DNA of 64,000 bases from assembly GCF_013368755.1 (NCBI RefSeq), contig NC_049563.1, forward strand, positions 2,852,001 through 2,916,000, given 5' to 3'. Numbering within the stretch: the stretch's first letter is position 1; each line of letters begins with the position of its first letter. The translations under genes and the position numbers were made by a program. The notes beneath the pieces are model-generated. The model did no database searches and was not told the DNA's origin. It worked only from the letters and a program-made list of their open reading frames with translations. This DNA comes from Talaromyces rugulosus. Its lineage: Eukaryota > Ascomycota > Eurotiomycetes > Eurotiales > Trichocomaceae. Below, one piece after another: positions 50,720 through 63,100 of the stretch.

Positions 50720-53047
50720 GTGTCACCGAGTTCTTGATCGGAAATATTTTATCTGCCGGAAGCGGAGTTCCTCGCTGTAATCACAAAGGACCACGGCGTA
50801 TTTAAAGGAGCTCTTCGGGCCGGAGAAAGATTTCTGAGGGGGGAGGATGCGAAATGACAGGAAGAAGTGGTGTCAAATGTAGTCCTTCCAGCAGCTATAT
50901 TGGTGGTTTGTTTTGCTTTGTTTTGTTTTTGCACGCTCGACGAGGTCGAAAAGGTGTATGTGGGGTGGCGACGTCAGCTATCGGCTGCGATGCGATGAGT
51001 CAGTTTTGCAGTGCGGTCGATCACGGAAGCGCGAGTTGTCGGGTTGATGATATAAAAACTGGACGGGATCGAGGGTTTCGAGCTGAAGCTTGTCGAGCGA
51101 GGGGATTATAAGATGAAGAAGGAAGCGAACAAGTTGTCCTGTCTTGTCTTCGGCGCGCGAGGAAGACACGATGTTATCGGGATCGCGGGCAGCCAATCAA
51201 GGCAGGCACACCCCCCGGGGAGACTCGATGACAGGCGAACCATGATTAAACATTGTATTGTTTAATATCACGCCGTCCTCACTACTCCGTACTGTATCTT
51301 GGAATATGTACTACCTGTTGCCAACCCCGCAGTCACACCGTCCCCAGACTGTGTGTGCTCGCTTTGTTCGCTCCGTCGCTGTCCCGATTCTCTCGCACAG
51401 GCCAGTCAGTTTCATGTGCATCTGGGCCGGTTCGCAATAGTCCCCCGACGACTATTTGTCAATTGCAAGCGTCGTCGGCACGATTGGGCAATGGGCGCGC
51501 ATATAAAGGGTGATACTATAAGCTTGTGATGGATCGTCTAGGCTACAACAAGGCTTAACGAGGCGGCCACTTGCGTGCTACTTCTGCAAACGGACAAGGC
51601 ATCCGTGGGCGAATCGCCGGCGCATCGCTGTTGGTCGACAAAGAGACACAGCCTGATGATACGTAAGTCTCATCCACAGAGCCTCCACATGACAGCAGCA
51701 CATTACATTGACTGTGCAACTGGACCGACTCTTCTCGGGGCGCAAACGAAGACAAGCTAGCCGAAGACTGGCAGTATTGTTTATTACGTGGCGAGAACGA
51801 ACGCGACTAGTGACCATGCTGCTGGTATCATACTCCAAGATCACTGGGATAAGAAGAAGAAGGCATGAGTGATGATAGTGGACTAGTGTTGATGAGGTGA
51901 TAACAATGGCGAGATCATAGATGATCGCCCTGGGCTGAATCGGCGTGACCATACCGGGTATTTTTCAGCGAAGAGAACCGGGCTAGCCGGGTGGTGCCTG
52001 CGTCTGGCGGCCGCTGGCTGGTCGACAGTGCCGCCGCCCCACCCACGCTTGCCCGTTCTGGGGCCGCGATCACTGGATTACAGCCCGGTGACGGTAATTA
52101 TTGATAACGAACGCTATCGCCAGGTCTCCACCCGCCACAGCTCTCTTCTCTCTCTTCTTCTCCTCCTTCCTCACACACACTCTCTCTCCTCCCCCTCTTC
52201 TTCTTCCTCTTCCTCTCTCCACAACCTCCCCCATTCCGACACCACGAGCTCCCTCTGTGACCGACCGCATCGCCTACTATATATACGTATCGCCAATGAC
52301 TAGCCGCCCAGCTGATAGCCTCATCCAGCGATAGCATTCAAGCTTACTCGCCAAGTGGATCTGCTGCCCGCTAGCGCCGCGCTCTGCAGCCACTTAGTGA
52401 CTTGACCGCCTGGGCCCCATTCGAGTCACCAGGTGTGTGAGAGTGTGGGTGTGCGTCACAGGCCGCAGGTCGTCAGTCGTCCTCCATCCCATCTGCCAAC
52501 GTCCTCGTGTGTTTGTTTCCGTCCTCTCTCATCCTCCCCTCCCCAAGCACTCTCTCCCCTTTTGCCTCGACTCTGCACAGCCTTGCTTGCCATGGATTGC
52601 TGAACTGTGCCGCTTCTCACACATCGTGAGGAGGCACTGTTCCCCATTGACTGCGGTCACCACCCAACTGGTGCGGAGAAAGCCCTTGAGTGACTAGCCC
52701 CGTCTGCAACTGATCTTTGCCAACCGCACCACCAACTGTTGCCTGGTATCCTGATTGACCTACAATGTGCATCCTTTTCCCTTCTGCCTCCCTCGACTTC
52801 GTTTTTGGTTACTCTCCCGGCCACCAACTCGTGCTTTTCTAAAAGCATATCGTCCACAACTCAGCCTCGTTTAGTTAGCATGGCAGGATATTGCACCTTT
52901 CCTTGTCCCGCCTGATAGCTCAGTTTTGGCTCCCTTATATCTTTTTTCCTCAGAGTCCTGACAAATTCGGATCTCAACCGTTATCCGTCTGGTCGTTTTC
53001 GCTCCCAACAGCGAGGGTGGAAGGCACCCGCCAACACATACAATACA
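50720..53047. other. Divergent upstream region, ankyrin-BTB gene / ATG13
   Basis: About 2.3 kb of divergent promoter space. The ATG13 side has CT-rich blocks (52140-52230) and TATA-like sites (CATATAAAGG near 51500, CTATATATAC near 52277). A CGACGTCAG site (CRE-like) lies near 50970. No supported gene; a long ATG13 leader with short upstream frames is likely. Confidence 0.5.
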
Positions 53048-56000
53048 ATGCATCAGCATCCACGATCACCGCTGCCCTCACGGCAGCCTAATCAGCGCCA
53101 ACCAGGCCCTGCTAGGGACGATGCCCCTAGAGATCAGGACGACGATAGGCCGCCCACAGGAACTGCATTGGACACCACAAGAGGCCTGGGTATTGATTCT
53201 GGTGTCGAGGCCGTCGCTCCCGCAAAGGAAGCCATAACGAGGCTTAATCAGATCATATTTGTGCGTTGGCCACCTTTCAAGCTACGTGTATATTGGCTAA
53301 CTATTCCTCCTTTGAATAATAGAATTACCATACGAAAGCCGCCTTGATTATATTACGCGCACGAGTTGACCTTCCACCGCTTTTCAGCAAAGGATCGGAC
53401 AAGCCAAAAGTCAACCGCTGGGTAAGCCCTTCAACATTCTTGCTGGTTTCCCATCTGCGCTGTCAAATAAAATAGCATTTGATTAACTTCGTTGTTTTGT
53501 TTAACACAGTTCAACATTGATATCGACGAAACCGACGAATATCGAGAAAGCATCCGAAAATGGAAAACATGCGATGCTATCGACAATCGGCCGCCGCCAA
53601 TGGTGATCGAAACATACCTGGATGCCAAACCGTTGACGAACAGCCAAACCTTGGTTCTCATAGACGAGAACGGAAAGCGCTGGGATGTATTGGAAGCTCT
53701 GGCCGCCTCGCAAGATCCCGGGGTGATGTCAAGACCAAAAGAAGTCATTCTAGAGAGGTGGAGAGTAGAGCTAGGCGAATCATCGTCAAAACTACCGTCG
53801 GATTTGGGTGTCATCTTACCAGCGGTCTATAAAAAGAGTATCGTTCTCTTCCGGTCTTTACATGCATATTCAAGATTCCTCCCAGCCTGGAAGGTGATCA
53901 AGCGACCTGGTATTATGAGGAACAATCCTGTGCTACAAATTCGATATCGAATTCGCGAAGCCCGAGATGAAGATCGTCTGTCCACTCTCGATAACCTAAG
54001 TATCCCCTTGCAAACAGGAAACGAAAAGATTGTCGATACGTATTCCTTTGGCGCCACCGATTCACCTGCTGGGCCCTTCTCGATTCAAGTGACCTACCGT
54101 CGCCATGTTGATTTCAGGGTTGATGACTCCGAAGCTCTCTTGAGTTCTCGGTTTATGGGTGCTGATGACACCTATTTCCTGCCTTCGTTGCCGTCTGAAG
54201 AAGCCAATAAACCACTTGCACAAGGATCTCTGCCTATTGCTGGTCGGGGCTTGGGGCAGCCAGATCGTACTCAGGCTTATGGAAGTCTCTCAACCTTTCA
54301 TCAAGTAGGCCCGACGACCGGCGCCAGCCCCATATCGACCTTGCGGGCAGCTCGCGATCTAGGCAACCCATCCCCGTCTTCGATGTCTCCTCCCCGAAGA
54401 CTCCTTCCCGCAGCCAAAGTTGGGCAAGGAGGCCGTACCGCCGCCTTGGCCAACGAAAGTAGTTTGAGCATGGCCAGACGACCATCGGTATCATTTCATC
54501 CTTTTAAAGCTCCACCGTTGTCTGCATCACCATCTTTAGTGGATCCTCCCCTGGGCGCATCGCCGCGTACAACGACGGGCCGTGTTAATACGACGCCAGG
54601 GAGTGTGAACGACCCAAGAGCGATGCCTCCACCAGCTGTACCAGCCTCTGCAGGACGGCTACCAGCCTCAGAACAAGCTATATCATCGTCAGCATCCAGC
54701 TCTCCGAGACCTGCCCCTACATCAAAATACAGTAGTTCCTTCAGTCATCGACGGGGGAGGTTATCTTCTGGTGGCAACGTACGTATAGACGAAGACAATA
54801 CATCGAGCGGAAAAGCCAGTGCAACTTCTTCCAATGCCCAGCCTGGATCTGGGATTTTGGCCGAACCAGCAGGCAACAGTGGAGAATCTCTCCAGACCGA
54901 TGATGAAAACATATCCGATTTCCTCAAGCTCTTGGACTTAAGAAAAGATCTCTTGAATCCTGTCAAAGCTGCTGCCGTGGATGCTGCAACTCGCAGAACA
55001 TCTGCTGCTCTCACTCGATTCCAGAAAATGCGAGACTCAAATGCTGCTCTATCCGATTCCATGTCGTCTTCCCTGCTAATGCAACGCTCATCAGCATCGT
55101 CTAGTCGACAATTGTCCAGTATCCCACCAATGGTTGCTGGTACATCCATCTCCACGGCTTCATCTCCAGGAAAACCCATTTCACCACATACACCTCATAC
55201 ACCTGCGATTCCCTCTCGTTTAAGCTCGAATAGTATTGTCAGTTACAATGACCGGGAACGAGACTCGCCCTTGCGACAGGCAGGTGCCGAACAAGACTCT
55301 CAGACTGAAGAGAGCACAAGCTACGACACAGCACACCGTTCCAATCGTCCAGGTGCAATTGACATTCCCAAATCTCCGAGACCCTTGGGTCCCAGCTACC
55401 GACGTTCGAGCTCCGCTGCTCAAAATCGTCGAATTAGCACGGGTGGTGGTGGTGGTGATGAGGAAGAAATATTTCCTTTTGCAATGAGAAGTGTGTCTCT
55501 AGGCGCAGAAGAGCGGGCTAGTCTGAGCCTGAGTACTCGGTTACGCCAACAAGATAATGTCGATGCAGGGGATACCACCGGTCAACGAAGCTCAGAAGCA
55601 GCGCCACCAACCGACGAAGGAGCTAACAATGCTCTGCAAACACCGAGCCCTGCCCGAGACTTTGGTTCTCAGCGTGGAGCTTTCGTGCCCGGCGCGGCGT
55701 CATCAAACCACCCATATCAGACTCCCTTGTCGCACAGTCGTGGACGAGGCTCGTCTGCGGGGCCACAATCACATAGTTCTGCCTCCGGAAGCCTGTCACG
55801 TGGAAGTGCAATTCCGTCACACTTGGCAGAACGTGAGCGTGACCGTGACCCGAGTGCTAGTGGAAGCAATAGTGGAAACTCAATGATGGATATTCGACGC
55901 GGAGCAGCCCAACGATCCGGCCCTGGAAGATCGACAGCACAGCATGCCATGAACTCTGAAGAGGATGAGCCGCTTTTATTTGCGATGAGTGATTTCCATT

Positions 56001-56131
56001 CATCGAGAAGAAGTCTTGAAGAAAGTCGACGGGGCAGCGTTGGTGGTGAATCGAGTGCAAACTCTGGAGGATCCAGACGCGGTAGCGGAAGACGAGGTGC
56101 TGGCATGCCAAGTTTCCATGCATGGCAATAA
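53048..56131 (+). CDS. ATG13: ATG13, autophagy initiation factor
   Basis: Regulatory subunit of the Atg1 kinase complex, phosphorylated by TORC1 in nutrient-rich conditions. Exons 53048-53260, 53323-53421 and 53510-56131 give 977 residues. The N-terminal HORMA domain begins near residue 62 with [22 protein letters not shown] across intron 1 and continues through [19 protein letters not shown] and [11 protein letters not shown] to about 290 ([15 protein letters not shown]). The rest is a long Ser/Pro-rich disordered region. Within it, [18 protein letters not shown] matches the Atg17-binding segment, and [20 protein letters not shown] near the C-terminus matches a conserved fungal Atg13 motif. 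Length is normal for filamentous fungi. Confidence 0.95.
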
Positions 56132-57160
56132 CGACTGTAGCTGCTTCGATGAATGGATTATGTTATCCTAAATGGCCTATCGCACTCCTACGACTGCCCA
56201 CGACTTTGCATTACTTCCAAGATGCAAGAAGATTCCCGACAGCACCCCCTCATCCCATATTCTACCCCCCCCCCGGAAATGGGGCTTACTCAGGGAACTG
56301 TGGAAACACTAGTTCTAAAATCTATATGTTCACCTCACTAGTGCTCACCCCGTTGCACAAATAGATTGTGCGGGTGAAGAGCACAGAAAGATTGTTATGC
56401 CGCATGCTACATAGAAGTTTACGACTCGAAAGACTATTGTTTTTTTCTTCGTTTTGTATTTTTTTTTATACTTCGCATTCAGACAAGTCCCAGCCTCTGT
56501 CTTCATTTAGCATTGATTACTGGAGAATGCTGACTTTTTATTTGGGTTAATTACTTTTTATTCTTCGCACCCATGTCTTGAATCAAATTGGTCGGAACTG
56601 TGTTTGCATGCTATGTTTTGTTTGAATTGTCACTTTTGATATCCTTTTACCTCGATTGGCATGACTTTTTTTTTGTTTGGCCGGTGTTTGGTTTATTCAC
56701 TGGAAACCGCATGGGAGGTATAAAAAGGTGATCATTTTTGCATGAGAGGACCCTTTTCGTTTATGTCCTTTTCCTTACAGTTTGGTTGAATTGTCTGAAT
56801 CTTTACATTGATGAATTTCAACAAATCTAAACGGGTATCTCAATCAATCTATCTCAACTTTTTATCTCTCCACGAAGAACGGTCATCTCTGGTAAATAAA
56901 TTACAGTATTCAAAAGTTAGAAAGCATGTGATGTCTCGCTGCGAGTAAGGATGAGCACTGTGGGTGCAACTCAAGTCCCTATTTCTGGTTGGATGATACA
57001 GATATCATCAGGATTTGATCACGGGTGTGACAGACAGCAGCTGAGACATCTGGTTTCATTATCATATCCACATGCGTCGAGTCTTTTGGAACATCTTCGA
57101 CGACCCTAGAAATGTACTAATTCATTATTTCTTTTTTCTCCGCTCCTTCACTCCGCTTTT
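56132..57160. other. Convergent 3' region, ATG13 / ENP2
   Basis: About 1.03 kb between convergent genes, with a C10 run at 56265-56274 and T-runs near 56439, 56460 and 56667. No coding sequence or structured RNA recognised. Confidence 0.6.
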
Positions 57161-59477
57161 TCACATGCGACGGAAGGCATTCCCTGATGCGCTACGGCGT
57201 GCCTTGCTTCGATAATCCTCGGCCAGTCTGACAGGCTCTGCTTCTCGAGACTTGTTGTTGTTAGCCTTTGCGTTATGAGGCGTAAAAGTAAACTCTTTCT
57301 CGCCGACAGCACTGCGTCGACCAGTCCTATCCCTATTGTTGGTAGAAGGACGCATCTTTTGCGCGCGAGACTCGAAGGACCGGTCCCGGGAGGCGCCGGG
57401 TCCTGCTCGTCTAGATGACGATGATGAGACTTGCATTTTTGTGTATGGTTTTCGGCTGCGTTTGTAGGATATGTCTTCTGTGGCCTGCTGGGGTTTTGTG
57501 TATCGTTTATCGTTGTCGTCTACCTTGTTGGCGTTGTCGTTGTCGTCGTCATCATCGTCGTCGTCGTCGCTGCTAGATCCTGGTGTCTCGTCGGCGGCTT
57601 CTTGCTCGACAGCAGTGAGACCACGTTCCTTGCGTTCTGCGCGATCTCCGGTGTTGGGGGTTATGTTGCTGCTCGGGTTGAGCATCATGTATTCATAAGA
57701 CGTTTCGTCCACGGCGAACTCGGTGTCTTCGAACATCTGCTTGAATCGACTATCACCCAACAAGCCCTTATCAGAAGATGTCTCAGTAGTAGTGGTGGCA
57801 GTTGTATCCGCAGGAGCATCTTCCATTTTCTCATCGCCACCTTGGTCCAGCACGCGTTTGGCGTTGCGACGCTCGACTTTTTCTTGCTTGTCAAGTAGCT
57901 TCTCGGCAAGTTTTCTGTTAACTTTGACGGCGGCTTTCTTCTTCCCGCGAATCCGGCTTTCGCGCTCCAGGTCGATTTTCTCTTTGACTCGCTTCGCGCG
58001 TTCTTCTTCCCAGATGTAAGGGTTTGTGATGAGTCGCGCTTCTTCGTACAGTCTTTGGGCGACAAAGTAGCCGTGCATGTATGGTCGTAGCAGGTTGGTT
58101 CGTCCAATCAGATGGTCCAGGTTCAGAGTGCGCAGTTGAGCAGTGGTCAAGAATTTATAATTGTCGTACACGGATGTTGCCTGGTTTCCGGTGAATGCTT
58201 GAGGATCGTTGGGGTCCTCGGCCATTTCTTCCACAAGGTTGTCCAGGAACGAGCACCATTTGGGAGCTGGGCCAAGCTGGGGAACGAAAAAGGCATGCTG
58301 TTGCCTTCCCTCGTTTGCTGTCAATATCATACCGCTATCCTGGCACCACGCAACACTGTTAATGTCCACGGCCGGTTCGACCGAGGTCCACGGGGCTCCG
58401 TTCCGAGGGTCCCAGATCTTGATAATTCTCTTATCCGAAGAAAGTATTTTTGGTTCCAGTGTTTGCTCGCGTGTTCGCGAAGATGGGTTGAGAAACTTCA
58501 ACGTGTGGATCGGATAGCCATAGCCCTGGTCCTTCTTGAGATACGGCACGGGGGATCGTAGATCGTACAGGTGCATGAGCCCATTGGAAGACCCCGTCAC
58601 CAGATTCAAGCCCGATCTGTCGAATTCCAAAGCAGTAATCTCGTGTCGCATCTCTCCCGGCTGGGACTGTGACGGTGGCAGCAAAATCCCCGCGCGGCCT
58701 CGAGCTCTCGAGTCCCACAGTTCAACAGTGCCAATCGAAGTGCCAAAAGCGAGAAGGTTGTGACTCTCTTCAGCAATAGTACCCGTATTAACCGATCCTG
58801 TATTAATGCCGCCTTGCAAAGTACCGCCGCCGGTAGAGTGAAAATCGTCTCCGCCCACGTCAACTTCAAAGCTGCGCAAGTATCGACCTGCTTCTAAATT
58901 CAGGCGGAACACCTCACCGCTGCCATCTTGATTGACTCCCACTGCTGGGACAAGAGCTTCGGTCGACTGTCGGTCGTAAACGAGATCGCGACCGTAGCGG
59001 GGTAGTCGCATTGTATAGTGACATCCTTGGGGGGTGTGGAACTCGAGGGATCGATCTGCCTGCAGATGCAATGACTTCGAGTAATCGGAAGACAGCAAAA
59101 GAAACGTCGTATTGAGCGATATGGTGTGGCGGGCGAAAGAGAGCGACAGATGTGGCAAATAATGGGTGTGCATTTGCGGTTTGTATGTACCTGTAATAGG
59201 CAAGCTTAGCACATGAAGATTTTTTCTTTTTTATGAAAAAAAAAGTGAAGAACAAATTACCTGTGCTCATAACCCATTGGCCATCCTCACTGACGCGAAT
59301 ACATTGGCTAGCTTCTTCGAATTCAAAATCTTGCAGCAGCTCGACCCTGTTGGCGTATTCTGGGTCGTTCTTCAGACTGCGCTTCCTCCGCCTGGCAAGC
59401 CATTCTGGAAGTGGCCGGGCTGTCGAGGAGCCTGAAATCGTATAGACCGGAACAGATGACTGAGTTGAGAGTTTCAT
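57161..59477 (-). CDS. ENP2: ENP2 / NOL10, ribosome biogenesis WD40 protein
   Basis: Nucleolar component of the small-subunit processome, needed for 18S rRNA maturation. Exons 59477-59261 and 59190-57161 give 748 residues. The start MKLSTQSSVPVYTISGSSTA with LPEWLARRRKRSLKNDPEY is characteristic. WD40 blades run to about 330 (for example GTVELWDSRARGRAGILLPP, TGSSNGLMHLYDLRSP, IKIWDPRNGAPWTSVEP). The middle has MHGYFVAQRLYEEARLITNP, then a basic coiled stretch. The NUC153 motif DSRFKQMFEDTEFAVDETSY is present near 545. The tail is Asp-rich then Arg/Lys/Ser-rich, as for nucleolar proteins. Divergent from MED13. Confidence 0.95.
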
Positions 59478-60103
59478 TTTTGACGACCCGGACCTCCTCC
59501 CATCGGATGCTGATCAGGATAAGAAAAAAAATTCTCTGTTTCTAAAGCTTCTCCAAAAAAAAAAAAAGTTCGGAGATAACCAGAAACTAGAGAGAAAAAA
59601 ACCGGAGCAGCACTAACGGCAATCGGCATGGCTTCCCCTCCACGTGACTCGGCCTCTCCACACCTTCGTCCACCGAATCCCGCCGGAGCTGATTGGGCGC
59701 GTTCTTGCCCCGGGGCAACATCAATAATAATTTGGCGGCGTCGACAGGACATAAAAACAACCCTGCGCGGTCCTGTTGTTTCAGTCTGGGCATATTTTTC
59801 ATCGCCTTTATCATTTTTTTCTACTAGAAACTGCATTTCGGCTCTTCTTATCCCCTCGTTCCGTCCACTGATTCAGAAGCTGATGTTCCTCCGGCATGGA
59901 GACGCTCGGTAGAGGCTCCTGATCTCGGCCTTGATATCGATGTGGCAACAGCACAGTTTTCTACCCTGTTTCCCTCATGTCTCAAGGCCTGCAACAAATG
60001 CGCCCGTGGAAATGAAACCACGTGCACAAGTAGAGTCCGGTTTCTTTTTTATTTCGTTGGTGAACGGCCTTGATCGTCCGGCCGGAGAGCCTTTGTCATT
60101 GTG
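59478..60103. promoter_or_regulatory. Bidirectional promoter of ENP2 and MED13
   Basis: This 626-bp divergent spacer has two CACGTG boxes (59641-59646 and 60019-60024). A-rich and pyrimidine-rich stretches lie near the ENP2 side. No TATA box obvious. Confidence 0.45.
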
Positions 60104-63100
60104 ATGATGGAATTTCCAGGTGACGCCATCACTAATATCAGTGTTATTGTGAGTATCACATTTTTTTAACATGTCAGGATTTGTGCCGGGGCTGAACTTT
60201 TGCGCAGAATGGCTTTTCTGTGATATACTGGAGAATCTACAATGAAGAGACCAACATCAGCACTCAGGCTTCGGAAACTGTCGCAAGCAACGGCTACAGC
60301 ATTTTAAAGCTCCTGAGCAGACTCAAGGACCTAGAGATCAAACTGAGAAACCTTGGCTGTCTAGTCTCATACTATCCTAGACGGCTTGGTCTATGGATAT
60401 TCTCTTCTACCCCAGGTTTTGAATGTGTGGATTCGCTTGCCCAGGAATCGCCAAACCAAGACTTAAAAGACCCGGAAAAGTTACTTATTGGAAGCACTTC
60501 GCTCAAGGGCAAGTATCTCGCGCTAATCCAAGATGTCTGCCCAAGTTTGCTGACAATTTCAACAGTCTCTGCTTCAGGTAGTATAACGGCTACTGACCTC
60601 ATTAGGTCTCTATCTGCCGACCCGTCTTCAACTTCCGGTCGGACAAATTCTACTGTTCTCTATGCATCATTTGTATCTGCCGTTGCGGGACTCGTCAGTC
60701 TGCAACTTGTGCGTCGTCTTGATGCGATCCCATTGGGCGCTCGGACATTATTTACGCCAATTGAACCGAGCTTTTTCGGCGGTCTGGCAATAGCCGATGG
60801 CAACGCAGACACGCTTCCTGCTTTGACTACTCTACGAATAGAACTTTCTTTGACCGGAAAGGTCATCATCTCTCTGCATACCGCCTACCAAGAAGGGATC
60901 TCGCGGCTAGGTGGATATGACCTTACAGAAGTAAACCCAGCCGACGTGAGACCCAACACAGATATCTGGCTCGCCCCGAATGGGACAGTCGCTCGGTTAA
61001 TAACTTTTAATGCTGAAGAATCTAATGTTTTTGCGGAGAGGCAAAAGAACGATGGTACTACCCGTCAATTCGTGGAGGCCAGGCAAAAGATTTGGAAAGA
61101 CACGGTTGTCGAATGGATGAGAGATGTTGGTATGTCGGTCAATTCGTCGGAGGAAGAACATTGGGTTGAAGTGGAAGTGTCGGAACCATTTTATGCACGG
61201 TTTGCAGCTGATTACTTGCGTCAAGTGGACGATGTTCAAACGGTGTCTCCTCTCAAACGAATTCTTTGGCCATCCAGATTTTGCTTTAGGAGGGCTAAGC
61301 TCACCTCTGCATCCTTGATCGATGATCTCGATCCTCTCGTTACCGATTGCGATGACCCCGTGAATTTTGCTCAAAATTGGATCGGGACTGCTAGTGCCCG
61401 ACAGGGAAAGCCCGTACCTAGCACCTCACATATGCAGCAGACGCCGCAGAACAAAGATTCATCAACGCCTAGGATTGATTTTTCCGAACCGATCGAGAGT
61501 CTTGCTAGGGTGGCTCAATACCCAGACCTTCAAAGCGCCAGTACAGTGTACCCTACGCCACCAGATGGCGCTCTCGCATCGGCCATGAATCAAACGGCTT
61601 CTGAGGCGTTTGGGTCCGATGGACATGACATTAATATGTCACATGCCCCAGGAGATGGCGCATTTCCAAGGCGAGGGGTGCAGATGGCTAGGAACCTGGG
61701 TGATGCAACGGCCGCCCGAGTTAAAAGCGAAGCGGAGATTGCAAGCGGTCTTTACGATACTACCGGTGACGAAGATTTGTTTGGGGATATAAATGACAAA
61801 GATTTTGGACCAAAAGGAATTACGGATGATGATTTCAACTTTTTTGATGATCCTGAGATCGATGACTTCGATATGGACAAACCTGTCGCTGAACCTGCCC
61901 ACGAAACACCACAGCAACCGCAACTAGAAGCAGCCGACATTCAAACTCCGCATGCAGTTATTTCTATAGACAAACCCCAAGATGAGGGCGTTATGCAGCC
62001 CCCTATAAAGTCAGACCCACAGAGTGACCAGGTGCCCGAGTCTGTCTTGAACGTCGAAAAAATTGAAGCAAATGAACACCAAAATATTGCTACTGCTGCT
62101 TCCCCTGGCAAATATTGGACTCTTCCGGAACAAGCCATGAGCCCTCCTCTCAGTCCAGTCGAAGTGAAGAAACTTCTATTTTCAACGGCAGACACAGACA
62201 CAACAGAAGCGGGGAAAGATTCCAAACGTATCGATCTTGATGCCGACAAAAAGCAAAGTCTTTACGATTCGATCTCTTTCCAACAAGGACTTACTATGTC
62301 CGATCAGAAATATTCTAACTCCGGCCATTTCTTTTTCGCGGCCCAGAAAAACGAAAACCCAACAGCAAATCTCGCATCCGAGATTCCAAAAGTGGGATTT
62401 CCTCGGGGCCGCAAGCCAATCCCTTCTCATCATTCCGAACGCCCGAATGGGACACAGCAGTCCCCTTCGGCGACACGAATTCCACGCTCAGCATCTGTTT
62501 CCAGCAGTGAAACAAGTTTTGATTCTAGCGATGACGACTACGAAAGAGAGTCGTCGCCGGCTCGACTGACCAACCTGAAACGAAAACGTCCACTTTCCGA
62601 AGCAGAGCGATCCACAACATCTTCGTTAGAAAGACTATCTATTGCGTCTGAAATGGACACCAACTTGACAAGAGAAGACTATTGCGTGTTCTTAGGGAAC
62701 TTTTTCTCTGTCATCACTGACTGGTCGCTGGCTGGCTACTTTGCCTTTAAACAGAACCAGTATTCTCCCGTCTTGATTCGAAGAGAGGACCATGTCCAAT
62801 TGGCACAGCTTATGGTGGATCAGCTTGCTCAGTCATCACTTTCTCATAGAATTGATGGCTGGAAAACAACTCCAGACCTCGAAAACGACACGGTCCCACT
62901 TCACACACCTTTAGATGATACCCCCATCCTAGGAGAAAATGAAAGACTGGATTTTAAGACACTGGTTTCTCTGCACGACAACATGCAAATGACAATGGAG
63001 ACGCCTTCAGCTCGGCCAAATATGCAACGTAAAGATGCCAAAGGATCGATTAACAAGATTTCGCTTCCTCATCTACATGTGCACCGTGGAAAGGATTATT

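Noticed and set aside
57431..57898. Plus-strand hydrophobic Val/Phe-rich open frame
   Set aside because: Antisense of the acidic and basic low-complexity tail of ENP2.
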